Assembly (NCBI GenBank): GCA_945861845.1
Contig: CAMAWS010000011.1
Location: 1-16,621 of the forward strand
DNA length: 16,621 nt
Direction: 5' to 3'
Origin: Candidatus Sulfopaludibacter sp. SbA3
Lineage (GTDB): Bacteria; Acidobacteriota; Terriglobia; 20CM-2-55-15
The position numbers and the translations under genes were made by a program. Within the stretch, counting starts at the first letter, position 1, and the number at the start of each line of letters is the position of its first letter. The notes under the pieces are model-generated. The model was not told the DNA's origin. It did no database searches and saw nothing but the letters and a program-made list of their open reading frames with translations. This document shows positions 1-6,764 of this stretch, piece by piece.

Positions 1-1
1 C

Positions 2-187
2 GGCTTCACGCTTGCCGACTTTCGCGCCTGCGCCAGGAGCGCCCTGATGAAACGCGGCCGCGCCGAGTCCATCGTTGAGGAAATTCGCGCCGCCGTAGCG
101 AAATGGCCGGACTACGCGGCGCAGGCGCAGGTCACGAGCGCACGGCGCAAGGAAATCCAGCACAACCATCGGTTGAATATCGGCTGA
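2..187 (+). CDS. HipA-family kinase toxin, C-terminal fragment (cut by window edge)
   Basis: Only the last 61 codons are in the window, ending at TGA 185-187. The reading frame gives a segment with 'GRAESIVEEIRAAVAKWPDYA' character (Ala/Arg-rich helices, a Trp-Pro, then a Gln-Ala-Gln-Val step and a final His-Arg-Leu). This resembles the extreme C-terminus of HipA-type serine/threonine kinase toxins, where the pattern ends near 'AVxxWxxxAxxAGV' and a terminal helix. HipA kinases phosphorylate targets such as glutamyl-tRNA synthetase and are held by a HipB antitoxin. The kinase core and any HipB lie upstream, outside this window, so neither the catalytic residues nor the partner can be checked. 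The neighbouring genes are also toxin-antitoxin types, which fits. The call rests on a short tail only. Confidence 0.5.
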   Translation, partial: GFTLADFRACARSALMKRGRAESIVEEIRAAVAKWPDYAAQAQVTSARRKEIQHNHRLNIG

Positions 188-196
188 ATATCGGCT
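175..196. repeat. 11-bp tandem duplication at the hipA-like stop codon
   Basis: The unit GAATATCGGCT occurs twice head to tail (175-185, 186-196) and is followed by GAA, the start of a third copy. The stop codon TGA (185-187) straddles the unit junction. The second copy therefore lies just outside the coding region. This looks like a replication-slippage duplication. Confidence 0.75.
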
Positions 197-241
197 GAAC
201 CTGCCACGCGCGTGAAAATCGGGATTTACTTGAACTTTGCA

Positions 242-257
242 CGGGGCTGAAACCCCG
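242..257. other. Small GC hairpin between the hipA-like and abiEi genes
   Basis: CGGGG (242-246) and CCCCG (253-257) can pair across a CTGAAA loop. There is no T-run after it, so it is not a classical intrinsic terminator. It could be a weak 3' end for the upstream gene or a copy of a dispersed GGGGCTGAAACCCC-type palindrome. Only one copy is seen here. Confidence 0.35.
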
Positions 258-299
258 CGCCCACAGGTAGAACGAAGCCGGCCGGCACCGTTGCGATTA

Positions 300-395
300 T
301 AGTTTGTATACAATAAAACGGCTATAATACGAACTATTTGACATCTAATATGATTATGATCACATTAAATGTGCGATAGATCGTTTTATATACGA
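300..395 (+). promoter_or_regulatory. AT-rich promoter and operator region of the first abiEi gene
   Basis: A perfect -10 hexamer TATAAT lies at 323-328. No good -35 sits at the right distance, and the slot is partly occupied by a perfect 10-bp palindrome, TTGTATACAA (304-313). A second dyad, CACATTAAATGTG (361-373), and an imperfect one, TCGTTTTATATACGA (381-395), lie between the -10 and the start codon. AbiEi proteins are known to repress their own operon by binding inverted repeats in the promoter, so these dyads are operator candidates. Base composition drops sharply in AT-rich direction compared with the flanks. Confidence 0.5.
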
Positions 396-405
396 ATTAA
401 TAGAC

Positions 406-1254
406 ATGAAGCATAACCAATTAAAAACCGTAGGGGCTCAAATGGCCCGGTTGCTGATGACGCTCCATGATCGGTCGCAGTCCACCTTTACATTAAGAGA
501 CGTTGAGCAGATTACCGGTTTGAAACCGGCGCCGGCCAGTGACCTTATTTATAGGGCATGCCGCCGGGGTCTCATTTCTCGCTTGAAACGAGGTCTCTTT
601 ATCATCGTTCCATCGGACTTGGGTAGCGCAACAGAGTACGCTGGAAATCCGTACTTGATCGCGCACCGCCTTGCGGGTGAGGCGCCCTGTTTTATCTCGC
701 ACGCATCGGCGATGGAAATCCATCGGATGGTGACGCAGCCTCAATTCGTCGTCTTCGCATCGAGTACAAAACGTATCCGCCGCCACATCATTCAACAAAC
801 CGAATTTCATTTTGTTCTCATCAAACCACAAAATGTTTTTGGCGCCACGAAGCATTGGGTCACAAAACAGGAATCAGTGAATGTAAGCGACCTGGAAAGA
901 ACTGTCATTGATGGTTTGCATCATCCTGATTACTGCGGCGGCCTTACGGAGGTTGCCAAGGGGCTTTGGATGCGGCGAAGAGACATGAACCCGTCCACCT
1001 TGGTCGACTACGCGCTGCGCTTGAACGTAGGCGCAGTCATGCGCAGGCTCGGTTATCTCCTGGAGTTGTACGCGATTGGTTCGGAGAACGAGTGGAACAG
1101 GTTGCAAAAATCTCTAACCGCAACCTACGTTGCCCTCGATCCACTCTTGCCTAAAGAGGGCAAGCACATCAAACGATGGCGCCTGCAGCTCAATGTTTCG
1201 TCTGAGGAACTCGAAGGCGTGAGCACTACATTTCCCGGATTACCGTTTTTCTGA
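406..1254 (+). CDS. abiEi: Type IV toxin-antitoxin AbiEi-family antitoxin (first copy)
   Basis: A 282-residue protein with the AbiEi layout. It has an N-terminal winged helix (about residues 25-70; 'TFTLRDVEQITGL' and 'ACRRGLISRLKRGLFIIVP') and a C-terminal domain that contains 'SHASAMEIH', 'VFGATKHW', 'VSDLERTVIDGL' and a final 'RWRLQLN'. The second AbiEi in this window (4267-5097) shares the same landmarks in the same order ('ISDVHRTIVDIL', 'KRLGFLAE', 'KWRLWV'), which supports the call and shows that this protein is complete to near its C-terminus. AbiEi is a DNA-binding antitoxin that represses the operon and neutralises the AbiEii nucleotidyltransferase toxin. The ATG at 406 has no clear Shine-Dalgarno; an internal ATG at 442 has GGGG about 8 bases upstream and is an alternative start. 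The stop codon lies right at the junction with a truncated AbiEii frame, so this antitoxin appears to have outlived its toxin. Confidence 0.82.
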   Translation: MKHNQLKTVGAQMARLLMTLHDRSQSTFTLRDVEQITGLKPAPASDLIYRACRRGLISRLKRGLFIIVPSDLGSATEYAGNPYLIAHRLAGEAPCFISHASAMEIHRMVTQPQFVVFASSTKRIRRHIIQQTEFHFVLIKPQNVFGATKHWVTKQESVNVSDLERTVIDGLHHPDYCGGLTEVAKGLWMRRRDMNPSTLVDYALRLNVGAVMRRLGYLLELYAIGSENEWNRLQKSLTATYVALDPLLPKEGKHIKRWRLQLNVSSEELEGVSTTFPGLPFF

Positions 1255-1835
1255 AGATCTCGATTCTCGAAGGCATCTATGCAGCGGTAGCACAGGATTC
1301 CGGGATCACATTCGCGTTTGATCGGGAAGACCGCGACAGCCATGTGAATAGCCATACGTTCTACCTCAAATACGCTGGACCGCTACCGGCCGGGAATGAC
1401 GTCAAAGTGGACATTACGATTCGTGAACACCTTGCGTTTCGACTGGAGGAACGGCCGATTCTTCGCGGTTATGATGAATTCACAGACGTGCCCGAAGAAC
1501 GAATGGTGCGAGTGTACTCGCTCCGGGAGATCGCAACCGAGAAGATCCTTGCGCTTGCGGATCGCGCGCGCAACGAGCCGAGAGACCTGTATGACCTCTG
1601 GTTCCTGATCACCGAGTCCGGAATCCAGGCTGGCGACCTAGAACAGGCCATTCAGGAGAAACTCGCTTTTCGCGGAAAACCATCTCAGGGTCTTCAGGAA
1701 TCGATTCTCCAGAAGGAAGCACGCCTGAAGGCCCTTTGGTCACGTCGCCTGGGATATCAAATGATCGAGCTCCCGGAGTTCGACGAGATATTCCGAGCAG
1801 TTCGCCGTGCACTTCGTCAGGCGAAGCTGCCCTAA
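1251..1835 (+). pseudogene. AbiEii/AbiGii nucleotidyltransferase toxin, N-terminally truncated
   Basis: The reading frame that ends at TAA 1833-1835 is open from 1206 and overlaps the abiEi stop. It becomes AbiEii-like at about 1251 ('LKISILEGIYAAVAQDSGI'). Retained are the third AbiEii motif ('VKVDITIRE', the metal-binding or catalytic Asp strand) and the conserved helix with 'LREIATEKILALADRAR' and 'EPRDLYDLWFLI'. Missing is everything before it, including the 'FKGGTxLxK' and 'RFSEDLDF' motifs that hold the GSxxxDxxD nucleotidyltransferase signature. The second copy (3012-4274) has these in residues 46-68. By comparison with that copy about 80-85 residues are gone. The only usable internal start is GTG 1344, which would leave 163 residues without an active site. 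I infer a deletion that joined the end of abiEi to the middle of abiEii. A residual product could still be made but should not be a nucleotidyltransferase. Confidence 0.75.
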
Positions 1836-1845
1836 AACGTAGCGC

Positions 1846-2820
1846 TTACTGGAAGGTGACGCGCTCGACGCTCGGCGGATCCTGGTCTGCGAAATGCGGG
1901 TGCACGACGTAGATGTCGTCGCCCACTGCAGCTGCGGTCGTGCCTTGGGTCGCGAACTTTGCCACAGCGGCAATCTGGGCAGTCGCCCAGTCGTCGTTGC
2001 TCGTCAACGCGACGACGCGGTTGTCAGAGTTGCTGACAATGGCCAGGCGGCCGTTCGACATCCAGACCATGCCGTCCTGCCCCGGTACCGGTTCAGGCAG
2101 TTTCACCTCGGTGAGACCCGCTGGATTGCTAATCGGCACTTTGTAGAGCGTCGCCCCACCGGTCACCAGCAGATAACCGGATGGGTGATACACGATCCCG
2201 TTCAATGCCAGGTCTTTCGCCGGCGCGAACCGATGCAGCACCGACGCCTTGTAGTCGGGATCGACGCGGTACACGACGTTCGTCCTCGAGTCGGTCACAT
2301 AGGCCGTCCCATCGCTCCCCACGGCGACGTCGTTGGCGAAGTGCGTGGCATCCTTCGGGGCATTGGCATCGGCCGCGGCCAGATCGACCATCGCCAGCCT
2401 CGCCCCGGTCGAAAGGTTGTAGACGCCAAGCTTGGCCTGCCCGGCGCCCTTGCCTTGGAAGATCGTAAAATCGGAATTGGCCACCAGCAGGCGATCCCGG
2501 TCCTTGTCAACCTCGATCCCGATCGAAGATTTCAGATCGGGATCGGTCACTGCGGCCGTCACGCTGCCGTCGTTCTTGATCTCGAAGATCGTGCCTTCGG
2601 AAAGCGAGCCCGTGAGGAGCCGGCCGCTCTTCGTGTCGTACTCGATGCCTTCAGGAATGAAGCCCGCTCGTGCTGCAACGATGGTTGCCGCTATATTCGG
2701 GGCAGGCGCCGGGGCGGGTGCAGCTGTGGATTCGGGCGCCGGTGCGACCTGCTCGGATCCGCCACCACATGAGGTAAACAGCAGGGAGGCTACAGCAAAC
2801 AGTAAGAATTGGTTACGCAT
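1846..2820 (-). CDS. Exported lipoprotein with SMP-30/NHL-like beta-propeller
   Basis: The start is set at ATG 2818-2820 (324 residues), because this gives a textbook lipoprotein signal: Arg-2, a hydrophobic stretch and the lipobox 'LFTSC' with Cys-18. An open frame continues further upstream, but that part does not look coding. After the lipidated Cys comes an Ala/Pro-rich linker (about residues 24-48). The rest has repeating strand units such as 'GFIPEGIEYDTKSGRLLTGS', 'GIEVDKDRDRLLVANS', 'NDVAVGSDGTAYVTDS' and 'NGIVYHPSGYLLVTGG'. This is the pattern of SMP-30/gluconolactonase or NHL six-bladed propellers. The substrate is unknown, and such folds serve as lactonases or as binding scaffolds. 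It is probably anchored to a membrane facing the periplasm. It converges with the truncated abiEii (10-bp gap). It is unrelated to the flanking toxin-antitoxin genes and may be a resident gene between insertions. Confidence 0.7.
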   Translation of the reverse strand: MRNQFLLFAVASLLFTSCGGGSEQVAPAPESTAAPAPAPAPNIAATIVAARAGFIPEGIEYDTKSGRLLTGSLSEGTIFEIKNDGSVTAAVTDPDLKSSIGIEVDKDRDRLLVANSDFTIFQGKGAGQAKLGVYNLSTGARLAMVDLAAADANAPKDATHFANDVAVGSDGTAYVTDSRTNVVYRVDPDYKASVLHRFAPAKDLALNGIVYHPSGYLLVTGGATLYKVPISNPAGLTEVKLPEPVPGQDGMVWMSNGRLAIVSNSDNRVVALTSNDDWATAQIAAVAKFATQGTTAAAVGDDIYVVHPHFADQDPPSVERVTFQ

Positions 2821-2927
2821 CGTCCGAATATACACCACGCCGTCAAACGGACCGGTATCGGTGATGTACCACTCTGACGTTTCCTTGAAGACTGTAGTAC
2901 CTTTTTCGATGGAGAGAATTGCAGGGA

Positions 2928-3052
2928 ATGAAACGTCTACGTGAGCGCAACGAGTGGAAGTTCTTCGCGGTCCTGCCAAAGTCGGACCGCACTCTCGGCG
3001 CCGTCTGCTGGTCATCCTGCGAGGTCTGCTGCCGGCGGTGTTCGCGGCATAG
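2928..3052 (+). pseudogene. Remnant of an ABC exporter N-terminus (frameshifted)
   Basis: From ATG 2928, preceded by a purine-rich CAGGGA, the frame reads 'MKRLRERNEWKFFAVLPKSD'. It then shifts frame near 2990, after which another frame reads 'LLVILRGLLPAVFA' up to TAG 3050-3052. Together these look like the start of a fused membrane/ATPase ABC exporter in which 'EWKFFAVLPKADRxL' is followed by a first transmembrane segment 'LLxLRGLLPAxFA'. Nothing of the rest of such a gene follows. The 3' end overlaps the 3' end of the minus-strand abiEii gene, so the two pieces meet here. The identification is from memory of the family and the fragment is short. Confidence 0.42.
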
Positions 3053-4274
3053 CGGTCGAACGCTCACGTGTCGTGGTTGGCACGACCTCGAACGGACCCG
3101 CCGGCGAGAGTTCGACGGCGTACCGTGGCACAAAGCTCTGATTAGTGACGCGGACTCCTGAGATACGGTCAACGCGGTAACTTCGGGATTCGTCCGTCTC
3201 AAATTTGACGGCTTTAAGGACGACATTGCCATCGAGGGTGCGCCGCAGCGAATACGCTTCGATGCGTCTCGTTGAACCCTGGTAGTCCAGATCGACGCAG
3301 AGGCGGTTTGAAGCCGCGAACCGAATAACCTCAAGGTGTGACTGAACCGCTGCTGGAACAACCAGGCGAAGGGAGCGCGTCCTGATGATCTCCTCTCCCT
3401 CAACCCTTGCGTACGTGACGGGAACCGGCGGCGCGGCTCCTCCTTGAAGCCACGCGAAAAATGCGGGGAGTTCGCTCCAAAATGTTTCGACCGGGGGAAG
3501 GGCGGGCAACTGATGCGCAAGCATCGTGCTCCATCCGCCTTCAAGAGCGGGCTTGTGGAGCTCGATATCGGTCAGATCAGGTACACGAATGCCTTTAAAC
3601 TCACACTTCTGCCGAAGCACGTCGAGCAGCACAGCGGCACCCGGGCGGGCATCGGCATTTCGAAATAGGTTCACGACATCGTAGAGATCGCGTGGCCGTG
3701 CACGTTCGGCGAGGGCTCTCACCTTCTCGGCGAATGCTTCTTCATACGCATAGGAATTTACTTTGATGAAGTCTTCCTGGGCATCGCTGTAAGGATGAAA
3801 GACTGGCGAGGAGACCGGCGGCAGGACAACCCGTTCATCGGCCGTCAGGTCCAGCTTGATGCGCGGGATGCTCTTGCCACGCGGCGAAACCGGCCCTTGA
3901 TAACCGATCTTTCCCTGACACGACTTTCTGCCTCGCGGGTTGTCGTAGATTTCGAATTCCTGAACATCCGGCGGGAATTCGATGCCCGTCTCTTCGTAGA
4001 TGCGTTCCCCGATTTCCGCGAACACTCGTTTGAGAAACGCCGCATCCGAATGTGCAGGGTCCGTCAGGGTGAAGTCGAGGTCTTCCGAAAAACGATACGT
4101 TTCAAAGAAACATTTTTTCAGGCACGTACCGCCCTTGAAAATCCAGGTCGTTGAAAGAGCTTCGTGATTGCCGATGCCCCAGAGCAACCAGCCGAGAACG
4201 TAGTCCTTTTCGATCACGTGGGGATTCAGGCCGAATGTCGTGGCCGCATCGAGGATCTCGCGCTTATCAATCAT
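3012..4274 (-). CDS. abiEii: AbiEii/AbiGii nucleotidyltransferase toxin with C-terminal WYL-like domain (second copy, intact)
   Basis: A 420-residue protein whose ATG (4272-4274) overlaps the end of the upstream abiEi by 8 bases, so the pair should be translationally coupled. Residues 1-200 carry all AbiEii motifs: 'FKGGTCLKK' (46-54), 'RFSEDLDF' (61-68), 'IKLDLT' (139-144) and 'EEAFAEKVRALAERARPRDLYDV' (178-200). AbiEii toxins are GTP-binding nucleotidyltransferases, and related MenA-type enzymes add nucleotides to tRNA. Residues about 305-390 add a second module ('LEVIRFAASNRLCVDLDYQG', 'YSLRRTLDGNVVLKAV', 'SYRVDRISGVRV', then 'FVPRYAVELSP'). This has the strand pattern of WYL-type ligand-sensing domains. 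Minimal AbiEii toxins lack it. The last 13 or so residues read antisense to the ABC-exporter remnant, so the natural end may have been altered by the junction. Functional on sequence grounds. Confidence 0.8.
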   Translation of the reverse strand: MIDKREILDAATTFGLNPHVIEKDYVLGWLLWGIGNHEALSTTWIFKGGTCLKKCFFETYRFSEDLDFTLTDPAHSDAAFLKRVFAEIGERIYEETGIEFPPDVQEFEIYDNPRGRKSCQGKIGYQGPVSPRGKSIPRIKLDLTADERVVLPPVSSPVFHPYSDAQEDFIKVNSYAYEEAFAEKVRALAERARPRDLYDVVNLFRNADARPGAAVLLDVLRQKCEFKGIRVPDLTDIELHKPALEGGWSTMLAHQLPALPPVETFWSELPAFFAWLQGGAAPPVPVTYARVEGEEIIRTRSLRLVVPAAVQSHLEVIRFAASNRLCVDLDYQGSTRRIEAYSLRRTLDGNVVLKAVKFETDESRSYRVDRISGVRVTNQSFVPRYAVELSPAGPFEVVPTTTRERSTAMPRTPPAADLAG

Positions 4275-5097
4275 GCCGCCGCCATGCCGCCGCGCCTGCT
4301 TCCCACGTTTGTGGGACCCAGAGGCGCCATTTGGTAATCAGGCGTGGGCAGTCAAGGGCGGGATCCAGTTTCGAATAGCCCTTGGTGAGACGGGAATAAC
4401 AACTCTGTGCCAGCTGCGAAGCGCTGGAGTGCTGCTCTGCCAGGAACCCGAGACGCTTGAACACCGCGCCATTCTTGATGCGTTCGGCGTACTCGATCAG
4501 CTTGCCGTCATCGCGATCCGGGCGTTTAAAGTAAGCATTCAGGCAATCCGCCGAATGTTGAATTCCCCCGCCAAGCCATGGATCGTCAAGTATGTCCACG
4601 ATGGTTCGATGAACGTCGGAAATCAGAACCTTTGAACGGCCGCGCCAAATCGATTTGGTTCCAAATATCTTTGCCTCCGGGAGATGGCGAAGAGCGAATT
4701 CCGCGCCATGCCGAGTTTGCCGTTTTTCACGGACAGGCTGTGCAGTCGTCACAAGAATGTCGCGGAACATCTGTTCTGTGAGGTCCCAGTGTTGGGCCGC
4801 CGTCCAACCTCCAATGTATGCGGGGGAGTAGAGAGCCGGCACGAGCACCCAGGGGTCGGTCAGGACGTGTTCGCTTTCGAGAGAATCCAGCGACGCCGGT
4901 ACGTACGCACCGGGGCCGACACGCCGCAGCCAGCCCTGGCGGGTCCAACGTGAGAGGAGCTTTGCCGCGTCCGAACGACTAACGGAAAGTGCCGTCACGA
5001 CATCAGCGATTTGAATGACATCGCCGGCGGCCCTTACCACGGATACCAGCCGCCGCCTTCCAGTCGGCAATTTTGTTGCTTCCGAAGTATATTCCAT
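4267..5097 (-). CDS. abiEi: Type IV toxin-antitoxin AbiEi-family antitoxin (second copy)
   Basis: A 276-residue protein, upstream partner of the AbiEii at 3012-4274. The N-terminal winged helix spans about residues 15-70 ('IQIADVVTALSVSRSDAAKLLSRWTRQGWLRRVGPGAYVP'). The C-terminal antitoxin domain includes 'IGGWTAAQHWDL', 'KIFGTKSIWRG', 'ISDVHRTIVDILDDP' and the closing 'LDPALDCPRLITKWRLWV'. It should bind the promoter and neutralise the toxin. It differs considerably from the AbiEi at 406-1254 although the domain order is the same, so the two cassettes look like separate acquisitions and not a recent local duplication. The start at 5095-5097 lies inside a large inverted repeat, which fits autoregulation. 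Confidence 0.82.
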   Translation of the reverse strand: MEYTSEATKLPTGRRRLVSVVRAAGDVIQIADVVTALSVSRSDAAKLLSRWTRQGWLRRVGPGAYVPASLDSLESEHVLTDPWVLVPALYSPAYIGGWTAAQHWDLTEQMFRDILVTTAQPVREKRQTRHGAEFALRHLPEAKIFGTKSIWRGRSKVLISDVHRTIVDILDDPWLGGGIQHSADCLNAYFKRPDRDDGKLIEYAERIKNGAVFKRLGFLAEQHSSASQLAQSCYSRLTKGYSKLDPALDCPRLITKWRLWVPQTWEAGAAAWRRHD

Positions 5098-5144
5098 TCG
5101 CGATAATTCTCATTTATAGATAAATATCGTGATTAGAATATACT
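5086..5144 (-). promoter_or_regulatory. Nested inverted repeats at the start of the second abiE operon
   Basis: The outer arms AGTATATTC (5086-5094) and GAATATACT (5136-5144) are perfect 9-bp inverted repeats that straddle the abiEi start codon (5095-5097). Inside them are CGATA (5101-5105) with TATCG (5125-5129) and ATTTAT-AG-ATAAAT (5112-5125). On the minus strand the outer arm also supplies a -10-like TATATT, with TTGTAA 15 bases upstream as a weak -35. AbiEi proteins repress by binding inverted repeats, so this is the likely AbiEi operator. The same stretch could also fold in RNA around the start codon. Confidence 0.6.
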
Positions 5145-5157
5145 CACCGCCGCCGGG

Positions 5158-5371
5158 TTACAAGCTCAAAACTACAACCAATGAGCGTAAATTCACAGTT
5201 TTGATGAGTTTTTGTGGTCCAAATCCGCCTTCCGGCACATTAGGAGGGTTCCGGATGAATGGTGAATAGCCCCGCCTGGGCCGTAATCCGGGTCGAAACG
5301 TGACTTGGAATCACTTTGGAAGCCCGGTCAACCTTGAATGGATCAGGATAGTCTTCGACCGGTAGGTACTT
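5158..5371 (-). pseudogene. Remnant of an FRG-domain protein (C-terminal half, frameshifted)
   Basis: Reading the minus strand from about 5371 gives 'KYLPVEDYPDPFKVDRASK' and then 'VIPSHVSTRITAQAGLFTIH'. The block 'P-x-H-V-x-x-RI-x-x-Q-x-GLFT-x-H' is characteristic of FRG domains. The frame breaks near 5242-5250 (a stop follows 'HPEPS'). The adjacent frame continues as 'PNVPEGGFGPQKLIKTVN' to TAA 5158-5160, so a single-base change explains the break. There is no start codon and no N-terminal FRG(Q) segment. FRG proteins are frequent neighbours of toxin-antitoxin and anti-phage genes, but their activity is not settled. The fragment sits between the fic stop codon and the abiE promoter and is the sole content of this gap. 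Confidence 0.5.
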
Positions 5372-5398
5372 GTTGTGTCGGCTGGGCCAGAGCGGACA

Positions 5399-6640
5399 CT
5401 ACGTGGTCTGCTCTGGAAACAGTCCCGGCAACCAGCGCGAGGCTAAGGTCGCGGGGAATGCCAGACGTAGCGGCGCACGCATACTCTTTGAGATGAGTAC
5501 ACCTTGTTCGAGCAGGGTGGAGACGACGCGGCGCGCCTGGCGATCGCCCGTGCCTACAATAGCCGCAGCATCGCCTCGCGGGAGTTCGCCGCGGAAAAGA
5601 ATTGCTTCAAGGACGGCGCCTGATCTTGGTGGTATTCGGTTGAGCCTGATTTCTTCTTCGGCCCACAGCTGGATGCGCACCCGCAGTTGGTCCGGCTGGA
5701 CCAGCCGTTCCATGAACGTGACTTGATCAATGCAGGTGGCAAGGATGAACCTTGTAAACTCGGCCAGATTCTCTTCACTGAGATTACCTCGGCCATCGAG
5801 ATCATTGCGGCGCGGGAGGTCGCAGGCCGCGAGGTGGCCTTTGTAAGCATCAACGTTGCGGGCGAGGCCGCGTGCAATGGACCAAGCAGCCCCCGAGTCA
5901 AGGGCCTCCAGCAGAATGGCGTGCGAAATCAGCCGGGCGACTCGGCCATTGCCGTCGAGGAACGGATGAATCCACGCCAGACGATGATGCGCTGCCGCGA
6001 TAGCCAGCGTGGTTTCGGTCTTGCCCAGCTTCGCATAGACATCTTCGAATCGATGCAAAAAGCGCGGTACAGCCAGCGGGCTGATAGCGAGATGCTCACC
6101 GACTCGGACATCGCGAAGGCGTAGTTCGCCTGGAACGACTCGGGTTGCTTGTTTCGTTTGTGGGTCCTCGACCCAAAGCAGATCGTCCGGTAGTAACGCG
6201 CAGAAGCGGCTATGGGTTTCGCGGATTGCATCAACCGTGAGAGCGCGTCCTTTCAAACCGCCGCTATCGATCCATTGCTGAACCGTAATGTGCGCCTTCG
6301 CTTCTAACTGGAGATTGCGCTTTTTGACATCCTGGCTGTAATCGTTTTTCAGGGCCCGCTCTATATCGATCGGATGAGTATCATGGCCCTCGATCAGGTT
6401 GCTGTAGTAGCAGTTCATCGACCGTACCAATTCAGCCAGCGAGGCCAGAAGGCTTTCGGGCAGGGAGCGGTGAAACCCGGCGCTCTTCTGTGCCAGATCA
6501 AAAGCGAGATCGGTCAAGGCAACTCGGTGACGCGAGTCATTGCCTATTAGGAGTGGCTCCATCATAGAAACCACTTCACCTCGATCCATGGCCGGTTTAG
6601 TGTCCGCTTCTATGTCCCCTTCTCGCATGATTGATTGCAT
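5399..6640 (-). CDS. fic: Fic-family AMP-transferase, class II, with C-terminal winged helix
   Basis: A 413-residue protein. The Fic catalytic motif is intact: 'HPFLDGNGRVAR' at residues 225-236, with catalytic His-225, acidic Asp-229 and Arg-236. An N-terminal inhibitory helix 'SNLIEG' (80-85) matches [S/T]xxxE[G/N], which places it in class II, where Glu-84 would block productive ATP binding. Fic enzymes transfer AMP, or another phosphate-containing group, onto hydroxyl side chains of proteins. The last 85 residues ('SGAVLEAILFRGELPRGDAA' and 'DRQARRVVSTLLEQGVLISK') form a winged helix, which could bind DNA and regulate its own gene. ATG 6638-6640 is used; ATG 6626-6628 (Met-5) is equally possible, and neither has a strong Shine-Dalgarno. 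No separate antitoxin gene is adjacent, which fits the built-in inhibitory helix. Confidence 0.88.
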   Translation of the reverse strand: MQSIMREGDIEADTKPAMDRGEVVSMMEPLLIGNDSRHRVALTDLAFDLAQKSAGFHRSLPESLLASLAELVRSMNCYYSNLIEGHDTHPIDIERALKNDYSQDVKKRNLQLEAKAHITVQQWIDSGGLKGRALTVDAIRETHSRFCALLPDDLLWVEDPQTKQATRVVPGELRLRDVRVGEHLAISPLAVPRFLHRFEDVYAKLGKTETTLAIAAAHHRLAWIHPFLDGNGRVARLISHAILLEALDSGAAWSIARGLARNVDAYKGHLAACDLPRRNDLDGRGNLSEENLAEFTRFILATCIDQVTFMERLVQPDQLRVRIQLWAEEEIRLNRIPPRSGAVLEAILFRGELPRGDAAAIVGTGDRQARRVVSTLLEQGVLISKSMRAPLRLAFPATLASRWLPGLFPEQTT

Positions 6641-6718
6641 CCAATATTATCAGGACTTATCTCCAATATTCTTCCAAAATATTCTCCTTATAAGTCCACT
6701 TAACGGTCCGCTTATAAG
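6640..6718 (-). promoter_or_regulatory. Iteron-like repeats in the fic promoter
   Basis: Three direct copies of AATATTGGA (minus strand) lie at 6640-6648, 6662-6670 and, with a TT insertion, 6673-6683; the first touches the start codon. Upstream are two copies of the palindrome CTTATAAG (6687-6694 and 6711-6718), 24 bases apart. An inverted pair, GGACTTAT (6653-6660) and ATAAGTCC (6690-6697), connects the two groups. Such clustered repeats directly before a gene suggest an operator for a multimeric DNA-binding protein, possibly the winged helix of the Fic protein itself. Confidence 0.55.
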
Positions 6719-6764
6719 ACCGATTTTAAAATGCGAAAATGACAGATATATAAGGATGCTGCTG

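Noticed and set aside
338..360. TTGACA (338-343) with TATGAT (355-360) as an alternative abiEi promoter
   Set aside because: The spacing is 11 bases, far below the 16-18 needed; TATAAT at 323-328 is the better -10 candidate.
1894..2772. 292-residue open frame on the plus strand
   Set aside because: It lies antisense to the beta-propeller lipoprotein and is rich in Arg, Gly and His with no domain pattern. The minus-strand frame has a lipobox and regular propeller blades.
2843..3544. 233-residue minus-strand frame overlapping abiEii
   Set aside because: Off-frame reading of the AbiEii C-terminal part; composition is Arg/Ser-rich and without family features.
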